A DNA stretch of 64,000 bases, from NCBI RefSeq assembly GCF_002270415.1, contig NZ_NNRI01000008.1:62001-126000 (forward strand). The letters run 5' to 3'. Source of the DNA: Mesorhizobium sophorae (lineage in GTDB: Bacteria > Pseudomonadota > Alphaproteobacteria > Rhizobiales > Rhizobiaceae). Below are positions 10,277 to 19,134 of this stretch, piece by piece. Below the pieces are notes generated by a model. It did no database searches. It saw only the letters and a program-made list of their open reading frames with translations, and was not told where the DNA came from. Position 1 is the stretch's first letter; every line of letters begins with the position of its first letter. The position numbers and the translations under genes were made by a program.

Positions 10277-13200
10277 ACCTGTCGGTTCCCTTCATCCGGC
10301 GCCCGGTTGCAACGACCTTGCTGACCTTCGGCCTGCTGGCGGCAGGACTGGTGGCGTTTCCGCAATTGCCGGTGGCGCCGCTGCCCGAGGTCGATTACCC
10401 CGTGATCTCGGTGCAGGCATCGCTGCCGGGCGCCAGTCCGCAGGTCGTGGCAAACACGGTCGCCAGCCCGCTCGAACGGCATCTCGGCGAGATCGCCGAT
10501 GTCAACGAAATGACGTCGTCGAGCAGCGTCGGCAGCGCGCGCGTCACTTTGCAGTTCGGCCTCGATCGCGACATCGACGGTGCGGCACGCGACGTCCAGG
10601 CGGCGATCAACGCGGCGCGCGCCGACCTGCCGTCCAGCCTGCATTCCAGCCCCACCTATCGCAAGGTCAATCCCGCCGACGCGCCGATCCTCATTCTCAC
10701 CCTCACCTCCGACACTTTGTCCAAGGGACAGCTCTACGATGCCGCCAGCACCGTGCTGGCGCAGAAACTCTCGCAAGTCGATGGCGTTGGCGAGGTGTCG
10801 GTGGGCGGCAGTTCGCTGCCGGCGGTGCGCGTCGAGCTCAATCCGCAGGCGCTCTACAATTACGGCATCGGGCTGGAGGATGTGCGCGCGGCCCTCGCCT
10901 CGGCCAATGCCCACAGCCCGAAGGGCGCCATCGACGTCGGCCCGCAGCGCTATCAGATCTACGCCAACGACCAGGCCAACCATGCGGACGCCTATCGCTC
11001 GCTGGTGGTGGCCTATCGCAACGGCGCGCCGGTGCGGCTTTCCGACGTCGGCCAGGTCAACGATTCCGTCGAGAACATCCGCAATGCCGGGCTTGCCAAC
11101 GGCAAGCCGGGGGTGCTGATCATCCTCAACCGATCGCCCAATGCCAACATCATCGCCACGGTCGACCGCGTAAAGGCGCTTATGCCGTCGCTGCGCGCCT
11201 CGATCTCGCCGGCCATCGATCTGTCGCTGGCGGTCGACCGCTCGACCACCATCCGCGCCTCGCTGCGGGAAGTCGCGCAGACGCTGATGATCGCCATCGG
11301 CCTGGTGATCCTGGTCGTCTTCGCCTTCCTGCGCGACGCGCGCTCGGCACTGGTGCCGATCGTGGCGGTGCCGGTGTCGCTGGTCGGCACGCTGGGCGCC
11401 ATGTACCTGCTCGGCTTCAGCATCGACAATCTGTCGCTGATGGCGCTGACAGTGGCCACCGGCTTCGTCGTCGATGACGCCATTGTCGTGCTTGAGAACA
11501 TCTCCCGCCACGCCGCTTCCGGCATGGGCCGCATTGAGGCGGCGATCAAGGGCGCGCAGGAAGTTGGCTTCACCGTGCTGTCGATGAGCCTTTCGCTGAT
11601 TGCCGTCTTCATTCCCATCCTGCTGATGGGCGGCATCATCGGCCGGCTGTTTCGCGAGTTCGCAATCACGCTGTCGGCCGCAATACTGGTCTCGCTCGCG
11701 ATTTCGCTGACCACCACCCCGATGATGTGCTCGATCCTGCTGCGCGGCGAAAAGGGTCGCAGCCATGGCCGTCTCTACCGCTTCAGCGAGCGCGTCTTCG
11801 ACGCCATGCTGAGCGGCTACCGCCGGTCGCTCTCCTGGGCGCTGGACCATCCGCTGCTGATCATGGCGGTACTCGCGGCAACGCTCTGCCTCAATGGCTA
11901 TCTCTACGTCACCATCCCCAAAGGGTTCTTTCCTCAGCAGGATACCGGCCGGCTTGTCGGCTCGATCCAGGCCGACCAGGCGACCTCCTTCCAGCTGATG
12001 TCGCAAAAACTCAGCCAGTTCGCCGGCATCGTCAGCAAGGACCCTGCCGTCGATGCCGCTGTCGGCTTCACCGGCGGCGGCCAGACCAATTCCGGCTCGA
12101 TGTTCGTGTCGCTGAAGCCGCTGGCCGAACGCAAGGTTTCCGCCGACCAGGTGATCGCCCGGCTACGGCGCGAACTCGCGGTGGTGCCGGGCGCCACCCT
12201 CTTCCTGCAGGCGGTGCAGGATATCCGCGTCGGCGGGCGTCAGTCGAACGCGCAGTACCAGTACACGCTGCAAGGCGACAGTTTCGACGACCTCGCGCGA
12301 TGGGCGCCGAAACTCGCGGCGGCACTGCAGACCGAGCCGAAGCTGACCGACGTCAACAGCGACCAGCAGAACAAGGGCCTGGAGGCGGACATCGTCATCG
12401 ATCGCGACACCGCGACGCGCCTTGGCGTCACCGTCGGCCAGATCGACAACACCCTCTACGATGCCTTCGGCCAGCGCCAGGTTTCCACCATCTATGTGGC
12501 GCGCAACCAGTACCACGTCATCATGGAGGTGGCGCCGCAATACTGGCAGAACCCCGAAGCGCTGAAACAGGTCTATGTCAGCACGTCGGGCGGATCGGTG
12601 CATGGTTCGCAGGCGAGCAATGCGGTTGCCGGTACATTCGTCGCGCCGGGACAGTCCGGCAGCGCCGCGGCCGCAGCGACGGATGCCGCGCGCAACCAGG
12701 CGACCAATTCCATCACCAGCACCGGCAAGACTGCCGCATCGACCGGATCGGCCGTCAGCACCGGTGCCGAGACGATGGTGCCGTTGTCGTCGGTCGCGAG
12801 CTATGGCCCCGGCAGCACGCCGCTTTCGGTCAACCACCAGGGCCTGTTCGTCGCTACCACGCTGTCGTTCAATCTCGCGCCAGGCGTCGCGCTCAGCGAC
12901 GGGGTCGCGGCCATCAACGCGGCGGCGGACCGCATCGGCATGCCGGCCACCATCCACGGCAGTTTCCAGGGCACGGCCCGGGTGTTCCAGGATTCGCTCT
13001 CCGACCAGCCGCTGCTCATCCTTGCCGCGCTCATCGCCGTCTATGTCGTGCTCGGCATCCTCTACGAGAGCTACGTCCACCCGCTGACCATTCTCTCCAC
13101 GCTGCCTTCGGCCGGTGTCGGCGCGCTGCTGGCCCTGTCGGCCTTCGACATCGAATTCAGCATCATGGCGCTGATCGGCATCATCCTCCTGATCGGCATC

Positions 13201-13557
13201 GTCAAGAAGAATGCGATCATGATGATCGACTTCGCGCTGGCCGCCGAGCGCAACGAGAACAAGTCGGCGCATGATGCCATCTACCAGGCGTGCCTGCTGC
13301 GCTTTCGCCCGATCATGATGACGACCATGGCGGCACTGTTCGGCGCCGTGCCGCTGGCCATCGGCCTTGGCGAAGGCAGCGAACTGCGCCAGCCGCTCGG
13401 CATCGCCATCGTCGGCGGCCTGGTGCTGAGCCAGATCCTGACCCTCTACACGACGCCGGTCATCTACATCTATGTCGACCGCTTCGGCCGCTGGTGCCAG
13501 AGGCTGCGGTCGCCAAAGTGGCGCCCCTGGCAGCCCGGTGCACAGCCGGGAGAATGA
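10273..13557 (+). CDS. mdtC: RND multidrug efflux permease, MdtC-like, with an unusual loop insertion
   Basis: A 1094-residue RND permease, partner of the preceding MdtB-like protein and coupled to it by ATGA overlap. Asp401/Asp402 ([11 protein letters not shown]) and the helix-10 lysines ([12 protein letters not shown]) are intact, so it should be active in proton transport. It is about 70 residues longer than E. coli MdtC. The excess is a low-complexity Ala/Ser/Thr/Gly stretch at about residues 770-835, in the second periplasmic loop just before [11 protein letters not shown]. The operon appears to end here; no clear terminator hairpin was seen in the following 100 nt. Confidence 0.9.
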   Translation: MNLSVPFIRRPVATTLLTFGLLAAGLVAFPQLPVAPLPEVDYPVISVQASLPGASPQVVANTVASPLERHLGEIADVNEMTSSSSVGSARVTLQFGLDRDIDGAARDVQAAINAARADLPSSLHSSPTYRKVNPADAPILILTLTSDTLSKGQLYDAASTVLAQKLSQVDGVGEVSVGGSSLPAVRVELNPQALYNYGIGLEDVRAALASANAHSPKGAIDVGPQRYQIYANDQANHADAYRSLVVAYRNGAPVRLSDVGQVNDSVENIRNAGLANGKPGVLIILNRSPNANIIATVDRVKALMPSLRASISPAIDLSLAVDRSTTIRASLREVAQTLMIAIGLVILVVFAFLRDARSALVPIVAVPVSLVGTLGAMYLLGFSIDNLSLMALTVATGFVVDDAIVVLENISRHAASGMGRIEAAIKGAQEVGFTVLSMSLSLIAVFIPILLMGGIIGRLFREFAITLSAAILVSLAISLTTTPMMCSILLRGEKGRSHGRLYRFSERVFDAMLSGYRRSLSWALDHPLLIMAVLAATLCLNGYLYVTIPKGFFPQQDTGRLVGSIQADQATSFQLMSQKLSQFAGIVSKDPAVDAAVGFTGGGQTNSGSMFVSLKPLAERKVSADQVIARLRRELAVVPGATLFLQAVQDIRVGGRQSNAQYQYTLQGDSFDDLARWAPKLAAALQTEPKLTDVNSDQQNKGLEADIVIDRDTATRLGVTVGQIDNTLYDAFGQRQVSTIYVARNQYHVIMEVAPQYWQNPEALKQVYVSTSGGSVHGSQASNAVAGTFVAPGQSGSAAAAATDAARNQATNSITSTGKTAASTGSAVSTGAETMVPLSSVASYGPGSTPLSVNHQGLFVATTLSFNLAPGVALSDGVAAINAAADRIGMPATIHGSFQGTARVFQDSLSDQPLLILAALIAVYVVLGILYESYVHPLTILSTLPSAGVGALLALSAFDIEFSIMALIGIILLIGIVKKNAIMMIDFALAAERNENKSAHDAIYQACLLRFRPIMMTTMAALFGAVPLAIGLGEGSELRQPLGIAIVGGLVLSQILTLYTTPVIYIYVDRFGRWCQRLRSPKWRPWQPGAQPGE

Positions 13558-13660
13558 GAACCGGCCGACGCAGAGATCCCAAACTCCTCACTGCGATCAA
13601 CGGCCTGTACCCTGGCCCGCCTCGGCCCTGCTCGCCATGCCTGTGGACCGGGATGGAACG

Positions 13661-13695
13661 TCTGGACACAAGCGGCGAAGGCTGAAAATGTGGTT
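13661..13695 (+). promoter_or_regulatory. Conserved leader element upstream of the first tandem paralogue
   Basis: This 35-nt stretch begins TCTGGACACA and ends GGCTGAAAATGTGGTT. It is nearly identical to 14691-14725 in front of the second paralogue, at almost the same distance from the start codon (77 and 76 nt), whereas the DNA between it and the gene has diverged. It may be a promoter (TGGACA as a possible -35) or an operator. Confidence 0.45.
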
Positions 13696-13737
13696 ACGTC
13701 GTCTGGGTTGCAGAAGCTCGCTCGGAACACAAGGAGG

Positions 13738-14613
13738 ATGGCGCTGAATCTGGAAGACATTGCCGGCCATCCAGCCCTGCATCGCCATGTTCAGGCACAG
13801 TCGCTGGCGCTGATCCACATCTATGAAGAGAGCCCACGGCTGGCTTCCATTTTCGCCACGCAGCAGCGTTGGTTGATGGGCCATGTCGGACTTGCCATGC
13901 ATTTCAGGCGTGACCCGCACGATCGCAGCAAGGAACTGACGGTGTCGCGTTTCATCGAGGTCGTGCACCAGCACGCGGTGGCCAGCCGCAACACCGCTGA
14001 CGCTTTCATCAAGGAGATGCTGCACTACCACATCGCCGAATATGTGTCGGGTGGCGACGGCCGCACGCACCCCCTGCAGCCGACGGCGGCCACCGTGCAA
14101 ACGTTTACCGGCTGGGTCCTCGCCCATCTGCAGACGCTGGATCAGCTCGACGGCGGCGATCGCCTGACGAGGTTCCTGGAGCGGCCCGAGATGGTTGCCA
14201 GGCTGCAGCCTCTTGTGGCGGATGGCCTGCTTTCCTCCAAGCCGGTGCGCGAACCCAACCAGACCTTTTCCCTGTTCATCTGGCTCAACAATGGCGGCAT
14301 CGTCATGGACTGGCTGATGTCCGGCATCGATCCCGATCATGCCGGCCTGGATCGGATTCCAACCAGCGTGGTTTCGATCGGCGAGTTCGCCAGATGGCTC
14401 AAGCTCTCGCGGACCCATCTTGCCCGCAAGCTGCGCGCGGCCGAGAATCTCGGCAGCATCGGCTGGCTCGGCCCGCGCGGCCATTCGGTGATGTGGGTGT
14501 CGAAGACGTTCTTCCAGGAGTACATGACCGTCCAGGCCGCCAAGCTGGCCATTGTGGATGCCGCTTTCAACGCCTGTTTTCCGCCAAGCGAGGCCCGCCG
14601 ACAATCGCCGTGA
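13738..14613 (+). CDS. Uncharacterised protein, tandem paralogue A (possible winged-helix DNA-binding C-terminal domain)
   Basis: A soluble 291-residue protein not assigned to any family. The N-terminal half is helical (SIFATQQRWLMGHVGLAMHF, ASRNTADAFIKEMLHY). The C-terminal half contains SIGEFARWLKLSRTHLARK followed by GSIGWLGPRGHSVMWV, which reads like a helix-turn-helix plus wing. It is about two-thirds identical by eye to the next gene. ATG 13738 was chosen because it aligns with the paralogue's start; a GTG at 13690 is in frame here but not in the paralogue. AAGGAGG abuts the ATG with no spacer, so a downstream CTG (13744) might be used. A transcription-factor role is inference. Confidence 0.72.
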   Translation: MALNLEDIAGHPALHRHVQAQSLALIHIYEESPRLASIFATQQRWLMGHVGLAMHFRRDPHDRSKELTVSRFIEVVHQHAVASRNTADAFIKEMLHYHIAEYVSGGDGRTHPLQPTAATVQTFTGWVLAHLQTLDQLDGGDRLTRFLERPEMVARLQPLVADGLLSSKPVREPNQTFSLFIWLNNGGIVMDWLMSGIDPDHAGLDRIPTSVVSIGEFARWLKLSRTHLARKLRAAENLGSIGWLGPRGHSVMWVSKTFFQEYMTVQAAKLAIVDAAFNACFPPSEARRQSP

Positions 14614-14690
14614 CATCGGCCTGCCCCACAGGGAAATCGTAGGTCAAGCACCAAACCCACGATGCTGTGAACCGGCATCGGCGGACTGCT

Positions 14691-14725
14691 TCTGGACACA
14701 GAAGCGTAAGGCTGAAAATGTGGTT
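14691..14725 (+). promoter_or_regulatory. Conserved leader element upstream of the second tandem paralogue
   Basis: Second copy of the 35-nt element at 13661-13695, starting TCTGGACACA and ending GGCTGAAAATGTGGTT. It differs by a compensating insertion and deletion in the middle. Its preservation after the duplication suggests function as a promoter or binding site common to both genes. Confidence 0.45.
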
Positions 14726-14766
14726 GGGTCTTCGCAGCCGTCAGGCCGAATCGGAGCAGGGGGAGA

Positions 14767-15633
14767 ATGGCGCTGACCTCGGAGCTTATTGCCGGCCACC
14801 CGGCATTGTATCGCTGTGTCCGTGCCCAGGCGCAGGCGCTGATCCAGGCCTACGGAATGAGCCCTCGGCTCTCGTCGGTGTTCGCCACCCAGCAGCGTTG
14901 GCTGATGGCGCATATCGGCCTCGCCCTGCATTTCAGGCGGAAGCCTGATGACTACCGCAAGCAACTGACGGCGGCACGTTTCATCGACGTGATCCGCCAG
15001 AACGCTGTCGCCAGCCGCAACACCGCTGACGCCTTCATCAAAGAGATGCTGCATTACAATTTCGTCGAGCTTCTGCCGACAGCGCAGGACGGGCGCATCC
15101 GACCGATACAACCCACAGTAAACACGCTGGAGACGGTCGCCGGTTGGATGATGGCGCATCTGCACACGCTGGACAGCCTCGACGGCGCGAACCGTCTGGC
15201 GACGTTCCTCGAACGGCCCGACGCGCTCGCCAGGGTGCAGCCGCTGGTGGCCGACGGCCTGGTCTCCTCCAACCCCGTCCGCGAGCCCAGGCAGACCTTT
15301 TCCCTGTTCACCTGGCTCAACAATGGCGGCGTCGTCATGGACTGGCTGATATCGAGCGTCGATCCCGATCATGCCGGACTTGATCAAATCCCGACCGGCA
15401 TCGTCTCGATCGGCGATTTCGCCAAATGGCTCAAACTGTCGCGAACCCATCTGGGGCGCAAGCTGCGTGATGCCGAGGACCTCGGCAGCGTCGGCTGGCT
15501 CGGCCAACGCGGCAATTCGGTGATGTGGGTGTCGGCCGATTTCTACCGCGAATACATGACCGCCCAGACCGTGAAGCTGGCCATCATCGATGCCGCCTTC
15601 GTCGAGGCCTTCGGCTTGCCGGCAGGCAGATGA
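14767..15633 (+). CDS. Uncharacterised protein, tandem paralogue B (possible winged-helix DNA-binding C-terminal domain)
   Basis: A 288-residue protein, paralogue of the preceding gene. Conserved blocks include FATQQRWLMAHIGLALHFRR, ASRNTADAFIKEMLHY, FLERPDALARVQPLVADGL, QTFSLFTWLNNGGVVMDWL and the putative helix-turn-helix SIGDFAKWLKLSRTHLGRK. No enzyme motif, signal peptide or membrane segment is visible. GGGGGAG ends 1 nt before the ATG, an unusually short spacing shared with paralogue A. Both genes have their own copy of the conserved leader, so they may be transcribed separately. The gene ends 48 nt before the convergent aldehyde dehydrogenase gene. Confidence 0.72.
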   Translation: MALTSELIAGHPALYRCVRAQAQALIQAYGMSPRLSSVFATQQRWLMAHIGLALHFRRKPDDYRKQLTAARFIDVIRQNAVASRNTADAFIKEMLHYNFVELLPTAQDGRIRPIQPTVNTLETVAGWMMAHLHTLDSLDGANRLATFLERPDALARVQPLVADGLVSSNPVREPRQTFSLFTWLNNGGVVMDWLISSVDPDHAGLDQIPTGIVSIGDFAKWLKLSRTHLGRKLRDAEDLGSVGWLGQRGNSVMWVSADFYREYMTAQTVKLAIIDAAFVEAFGLPAGR

Positions 15634-15641
15634 TCGGTGCA

Positions 15642-15663
15642 GCATCCCCCGTGCGGGGGATGC
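15642..15663. terminator. Bidirectional hairpin between convergent genes
   Basis: A perfect 9-bp GC-rich stem (15642-15650 with 15655-15663) with a GTGC loop sits in the 48-nt gap between two convergent stop codons. There is no long T run on either side, so it may act as a weak or Rho-assisted terminator or an mRNA 3'-end stabiliser. Confidence 0.45.
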
Positions 15664-15681
15664 ATGGGAGCCCCGGCGTCC

Positions 15682-17196
15682 TTAATCGATGTCGAACGAA
15701 ACGCCCTGCGCCAGCGGCAGCGCCTTTGAATAGTTCACCGTGTTCGTGGCGCGGCGCATATAGGCCTTCCACGCATCGGAGCCGCTCTCGCGACCGCCGC
15801 CGGTTTCCTTCTCGCCGCCGAAGGCACCGCCGATCTCGGCGCCCGAAGTGCCGATGTTGACATTGGCAATGCCGCAGTCCGATCCGTCGACGCCGAGGAA
15901 GCGCTCAGATTCCTGCAGGTCGCGGGTGAAGATCGACGACGACAGCCCGGCGCCAACCGCGTTGTGCTCGTCGAGCACGGCGTCGAAATCCGAATATTTC
16001 ATCACATAGAGGATCGGCGCGAAGGTTTCTTCCGTCACCGGCGAAACCTGTTTGGGCATTTCGACCAGCGCCGGATGCACATAATAGGCGTCCGGATGGC
16101 CGTTCTCGACCCGGGCGCCGCCAGTCACCTTGCCGCCATGTGAACCCGCCTCCTTCAGCGCCTTCTGCATGGCGTCGAAGGCAGCCTTGTCGATCAGCGG
16201 CCCGACCAGTGAAGAGGTCTCCAGCGGATTGCCGACCGAGACGCTTTCGTAGGCCTTCTTGAGACGTGGAACCAGGGCGTCATAGACGCTGTCATGCACG
16301 AACAGGCGCCGCAGCGTCGTGCAGCGCTGTCCCGCCGTGCCCATCGCGCCAAAGGCAATCGCGCGCAGCGCCATGTCGAGATCAGCAGTCGGGCAGACGA
16401 TGCCGGCATTGTTGCCGCCGAGTTCGAGCACCGCGCGGGCAAAGCGCTTGGCCAGCCGCGGGCCAACGTCGCGGCCCATGCGCGTCGAGCCGGTGGCCGA
16501 TACCAGCGGCACCTTGGGATGATCGACCAGGATCTCGCCGACGGCGCGGTCACCGATCAGCACCGGCGCCAGGCCCTGCGGCGCGTCGGTGCCGAAACGC
16601 TTTACCGCGCGGGCAAAAATCGCCTCGCAGGCGAGCGCCGTCAGCGGCGTCTTTTCCGACGGCTTCCACACCACCGCGTCACCGCAGACCAGCGCCAGGG
16701 CTGCGTTCCAAGACCACACCGCGACCGGGAAGTTGAAGGCGGAAATGACGCCGACAACGCCGAGCGGATGCCAGGTTTCCATCATGCGATGGCCCGGACG
16801 CTCGGTGGCGATGGTCAGGCCGTACAATTGCCGGGACAGACCGACGGCGAAATCGCAGATGTCGATCATCTCCTGCACTTCGCCAAGCCCCTCGGACGGA
16901 ATCTTGCCGACCTCGATCGAGACCAGCCGGCCAAGCTCGGCCTTGTGCGTGCGCAGCTCCTCGCCGAGCAACCGCACCAGTTCGCCGCGCCGCGGGCCCG
17001 GCACCATCCGCCACGCCTGGAACGCCTTGTGCGCGGCATCGATGGTCTTGGCCGCATCGGCCGGCGAGATCGTCTTCAGCGCCGCGATCTGCTCACCCGT
17101 CACCGGGCTGCGCACGATCAGGTCGCCGCCGACAAGCGCGTCCTTGGCCACACCCAGTTTCGCTAGCAGCTCGGCCGTTTCCTTCGCTATGGTCAT
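15682..17196 (-). CDS. amaB: Aldehyde dehydrogenase, ALDH7/antiquitin type (probable L-aminoadipate-semialdehyde dehydrogenase)
   Basis: A 504-residue cytoplasmic NAD(P)-dependent aldehyde dehydrogenase. The catalytic Cys292 lies in GTAGQRCTTLRR, the general base Glu258 in LELGGNNAG, and Asn155 in ISAFNFPVAVWSWNAA. The GGNNAG and GQRCTTLRR signatures are those of ALDH7 (antiquitin/AmaB), which oxidises aminoadipate semialdehyde (in equilibrium with piperideine-6-carboxylate) in lysine and pipecolate breakdown. The lysine-pathway enzyme glutaryl-CoA dehydrogenase is encoded about 10 kb away, which fits. The gene appears monocistronic, and 185 nt separate it from the sigma-factor gene upstream. 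Family confidence is high; the exact substrate is inferred. Confidence 0.85.
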   Translation of the reverse strand: MTIAKETAELLAKLGVAKDALVGGDLIVRSPVTGEQIAALKTISPADAAKTIDAAHKAFQAWRMVPGPRRGELVRLLGEELRTHKAELGRLVSIEVGKIPSEGLGEVQEMIDICDFAVGLSRQLYGLTIATERPGHRMMETWHPLGVVGVISAFNFPVAVWSWNAALALVCGDAVVWKPSEKTPLTALACEAIFARAVKRFGTDAPQGLAPVLIGDRAVGEILVDHPKVPLVSATGSTRMGRDVGPRLAKRFARAVLELGGNNAGIVCPTADLDMALRAIAFGAMGTAGQRCTTLRRLFVHDSVYDALVPRLKKAYESVSVGNPLETSSLVGPLIDKAAFDAMQKALKEAGSHGGKVTGGARVENGHPDAYYVHPALVEMPKQVSPVTEETFAPILYVMKYSDFDAVLDEHNAVGAGLSSSIFTRDLQESERFLGVDGSDCGIANVNIGTSGAEIGGAFGGEKETGGGRESGSDAWKAYMRRATNTVNYSKALPLAQGVSFDID

Positions 17197-17381
17197 TTTT
17201 TGTCCCTTTCAGATCCCGTCGCCATCATATGGCGCCGGATTAAGCCGCGCGCCATGTCGCCTGCGTGCCGAAAAGGCACCTCAGGCACTGTCATGGCGTG
17301 GCATTACTCGTTCCAGGGGAAAATCGCCACCCCGGCATGGTCCAAGCCGAGAGCAGACCGTTGAACCAGACCAAAAGTCAG

Positions 17382-18656
17382 TCATTTCGCCGTGCGGGCA
17401 GATCCCCGTACCGCACCGTCTTTCATCAGCCGGTCGATATGCATGCGGATATGGGCGGCTTCCGCGGCCGTGTTGGCGAGCGCGATGGCGCGGTCGAAGG
17501 CGACACGCGCCTCTTCGCCCCGGTCAAGCTGCATCAATAGGCCACCCTTGAGGCCGAAGAAGTGGAAATAGCCGGAAAGCCTCTGTTCGAGCGGCTCGAT
17601 CATGGCGAGCGCCTCCGCCGGTCCACTCACCTTTGAGACCGCGACCGCGCGGTTGAGCGTGATTACCGGCGACGGCTGCATCTGTTCGAGCAGGCCATAG
17701 AGCAGATCGATCTCCACCCAATCGGTGTCCTCGGCCTTGTCGGCTCGCGCATGCAGCGCGGCAATCGCGGCTTGCACCTGGTAGGGACCGGGTTGGCGAT
17801 GGCGCAGCGCCTTGTCGACCAGCGCCAGCCCCTCGTCGATCATCTTGCGGCTCCACAGGCTGCGATCCTGATCCTCAAGCAGCACGATCTCGCCGTCTTC
17901 ATCGAAACGGGCCGGCGCGCGCGCATGCTGCAGCAGCAGCAGCGCCGTCAGCCCCATGATCTCCGGCTCGGTCTGGAACAGCCTGAGCAAAAGCCGCGCC
18001 AGCCGGATCGCCTCCTCGCACAGCGGTGCGCGGGCCGGCGCCTCGCCGCTGTTGGTCGAGTAGCCCTCGTTGAAGATCAGGTAGACCATGGCGGCGACAG
18101 CGGCGAGCCGTTCCGAGCGCTCGACCGCGCCCGGCGTCTCGAACGGCACGCCGGCGTCTGCAATGCGCGCCTTGGCGCGGGTGATGCGCTGTTCCATGGC
18201 GCTCTCGCCGACCAGGAAGGCGCGCGCGATCTGCTTGACGGTGATGCCCGAGACGATGCGCAGCGCCACCGCGATCTGCTGCGTCGGCGACAGATCGGGA
18301 TGACAGCAAATGAACAGCAGCCGCAAGATGTCGTCGCGGTAATGCGCGCCGTCCAGCCGCTCGGCCATATCACTCTCGGCATCTTCCAGGTCGGAGATCT
18401 GGTCTTCCTCCGGCATCGGCGCCTGCTTGGCACGCTTGCGTACCGCATCGATGCCGCTGTTGCGGCCGACAAAGATCAGCCAGGCCGCCGGATCACGCGG
18501 CGGCCCGTTCTGCGGCCAGTTCTTCAAGGCTCTGAGACACGCATCCTGGAAAGCTTCCTCCGCCGTATCGAGATCGCGGAAATAACGCAGCAGCGCGCCC
18601 ATCGCCTGCGGACGGGCGGTGTTGATTGTCGAGCTTATCCAGGCGAGTTCGGTCAT
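17382..18656 (-). CDS. ECF42-type RNA polymerase sigma factor with C-terminal helical extension
   Basis: A 424-residue extracytoplasmic-function sigma factor. The N-terminal sigma-2 region (ARPQAMGALLRYFRDLDTAEEAFQDACL) and sigma-4 region (LSPTQQIAVALRIVSGITVKQIARAFLV) occupy about residues 10-180. The remaining 240 residues form the long helical, TPR-like extension typical of the ECF42 group. ECF42 factors have no classical anti-sigma factor and are encoded next to DGPF/YCII proteins, exactly as here: the upstream gene overlaps by 4 nt (ATGA). In Streptomyces this group is linked to antibiotic and stress responses; its target genes here are unknown. Confidence 0.88.
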   Translation of the reverse strand: MTELAWISSTINTARPQAMGALLRYFRDLDTAEEAFQDACLRALKNWPQNGPPRDPAAWLIFVGRNSGIDAVRKRAKQAPMPEEDQISDLEDAESDMAERLDGAHYRDDILRLLFICCHPDLSPTQQIAVALRIVSGITVKQIARAFLVGESAMEQRITRAKARIADAGVPFETPGAVERSERLAAVAAMVYLIFNEGYSTNSGEAPARAPLCEEAIRLARLLLRLFQTEPEIMGLTALLLLQHARAPARFDEDGEIVLLEDQDRSLWSRKMIDEGLALVDKALRHRQPGPYQVQAAIAALHARADKAEDTDWVEIDLLYGLLEQMQPSPVITLNRAVAVSKVSGPAEALAMIEPLEQRLSGYFHFFGLKGGLLMQLDRGEEARVAFDRAIALANTAAEAAHIRMHIDRLMKDGAVRGSARTAK

Positions 18657-19027
18657 GCGGGAATCTTGTTGGTGTGAAACATCTGAACCGGCCGGATCTC
18701 GTAGGAGCCGCCGCTCGGGTTGACGTCGGACAGTTCACGGGCGAACTCGACAGCCTCGTCGAGATCTGCGCATTCGAGCGTGTAGAAGCCGAGGAATTGC
18801 TCCTTGGTCTCCGCGAAAGGCCCGTCGATGACGACGGCTTCGCCCTTGACCTTTCTCAGCGTCGTCGCCGCCGTGGTCGGCAACAGCCGCGCCACTGGGC
18901 CAAGTCGTCCGGCCTGGACGTACTTTTCCTGAACGTTGAGAAGCTTGCCTATGACTTCATCGTCCTGCGCCTTGCTCCACGAGCTGACGACGTCTTCGGA
19001 GGCATAGCAGAGGATTGCGTAGAGCAT
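18653..19027 (-). CDS. DGPF/YCII-domain protein, partner of the ECF42 sigma factor
   Basis: A 124-residue YCII-family protein with the diagnostic motif DGPFAETKEQ (about residues 68-77) and the N-terminal MLYAILCYASED strand. AAGGA lies about 8 nt before the ATG. It is the first gene of a two-gene operon with the ECF42 sigma factor, with a 4-nt overlap. DGPF proteins are the constant neighbours of ECF42 sigma factors; whether they regulate the sigma factor or carry out a separate reaction is not established. Confidence 0.88.
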   Translation of the reverse strand: MLYAILCYASEDVVSSWSKAQDDEVIGKLLNVQEKYVQAGRLGPVARLLPTTAATTLRKVKGEAVVIDGPFAETKEQFLGFYTLECADLDEAVEFARELSDVNPSGGSYEIRPVQMFHTNKIPA

Positions 19028-19134
19028 GGTTGGTCCTTTTCTCTGTCAAAGGACGAAACACTAGGACCGATCCCGACACGACGTCGATAAAAAAGTCTGG
19101 GTGCCGCGCATTTGGTAACCGCCCTTGCCGCCGG

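Noticed and set aside
13690..13737. A GTG start at 13690 for the first tandem paralogue
   Set aside because: It lies in the conserved leader, and the equivalent GTG at 14720 is out of frame in the second paralogue, so the shared ATG is favoured.
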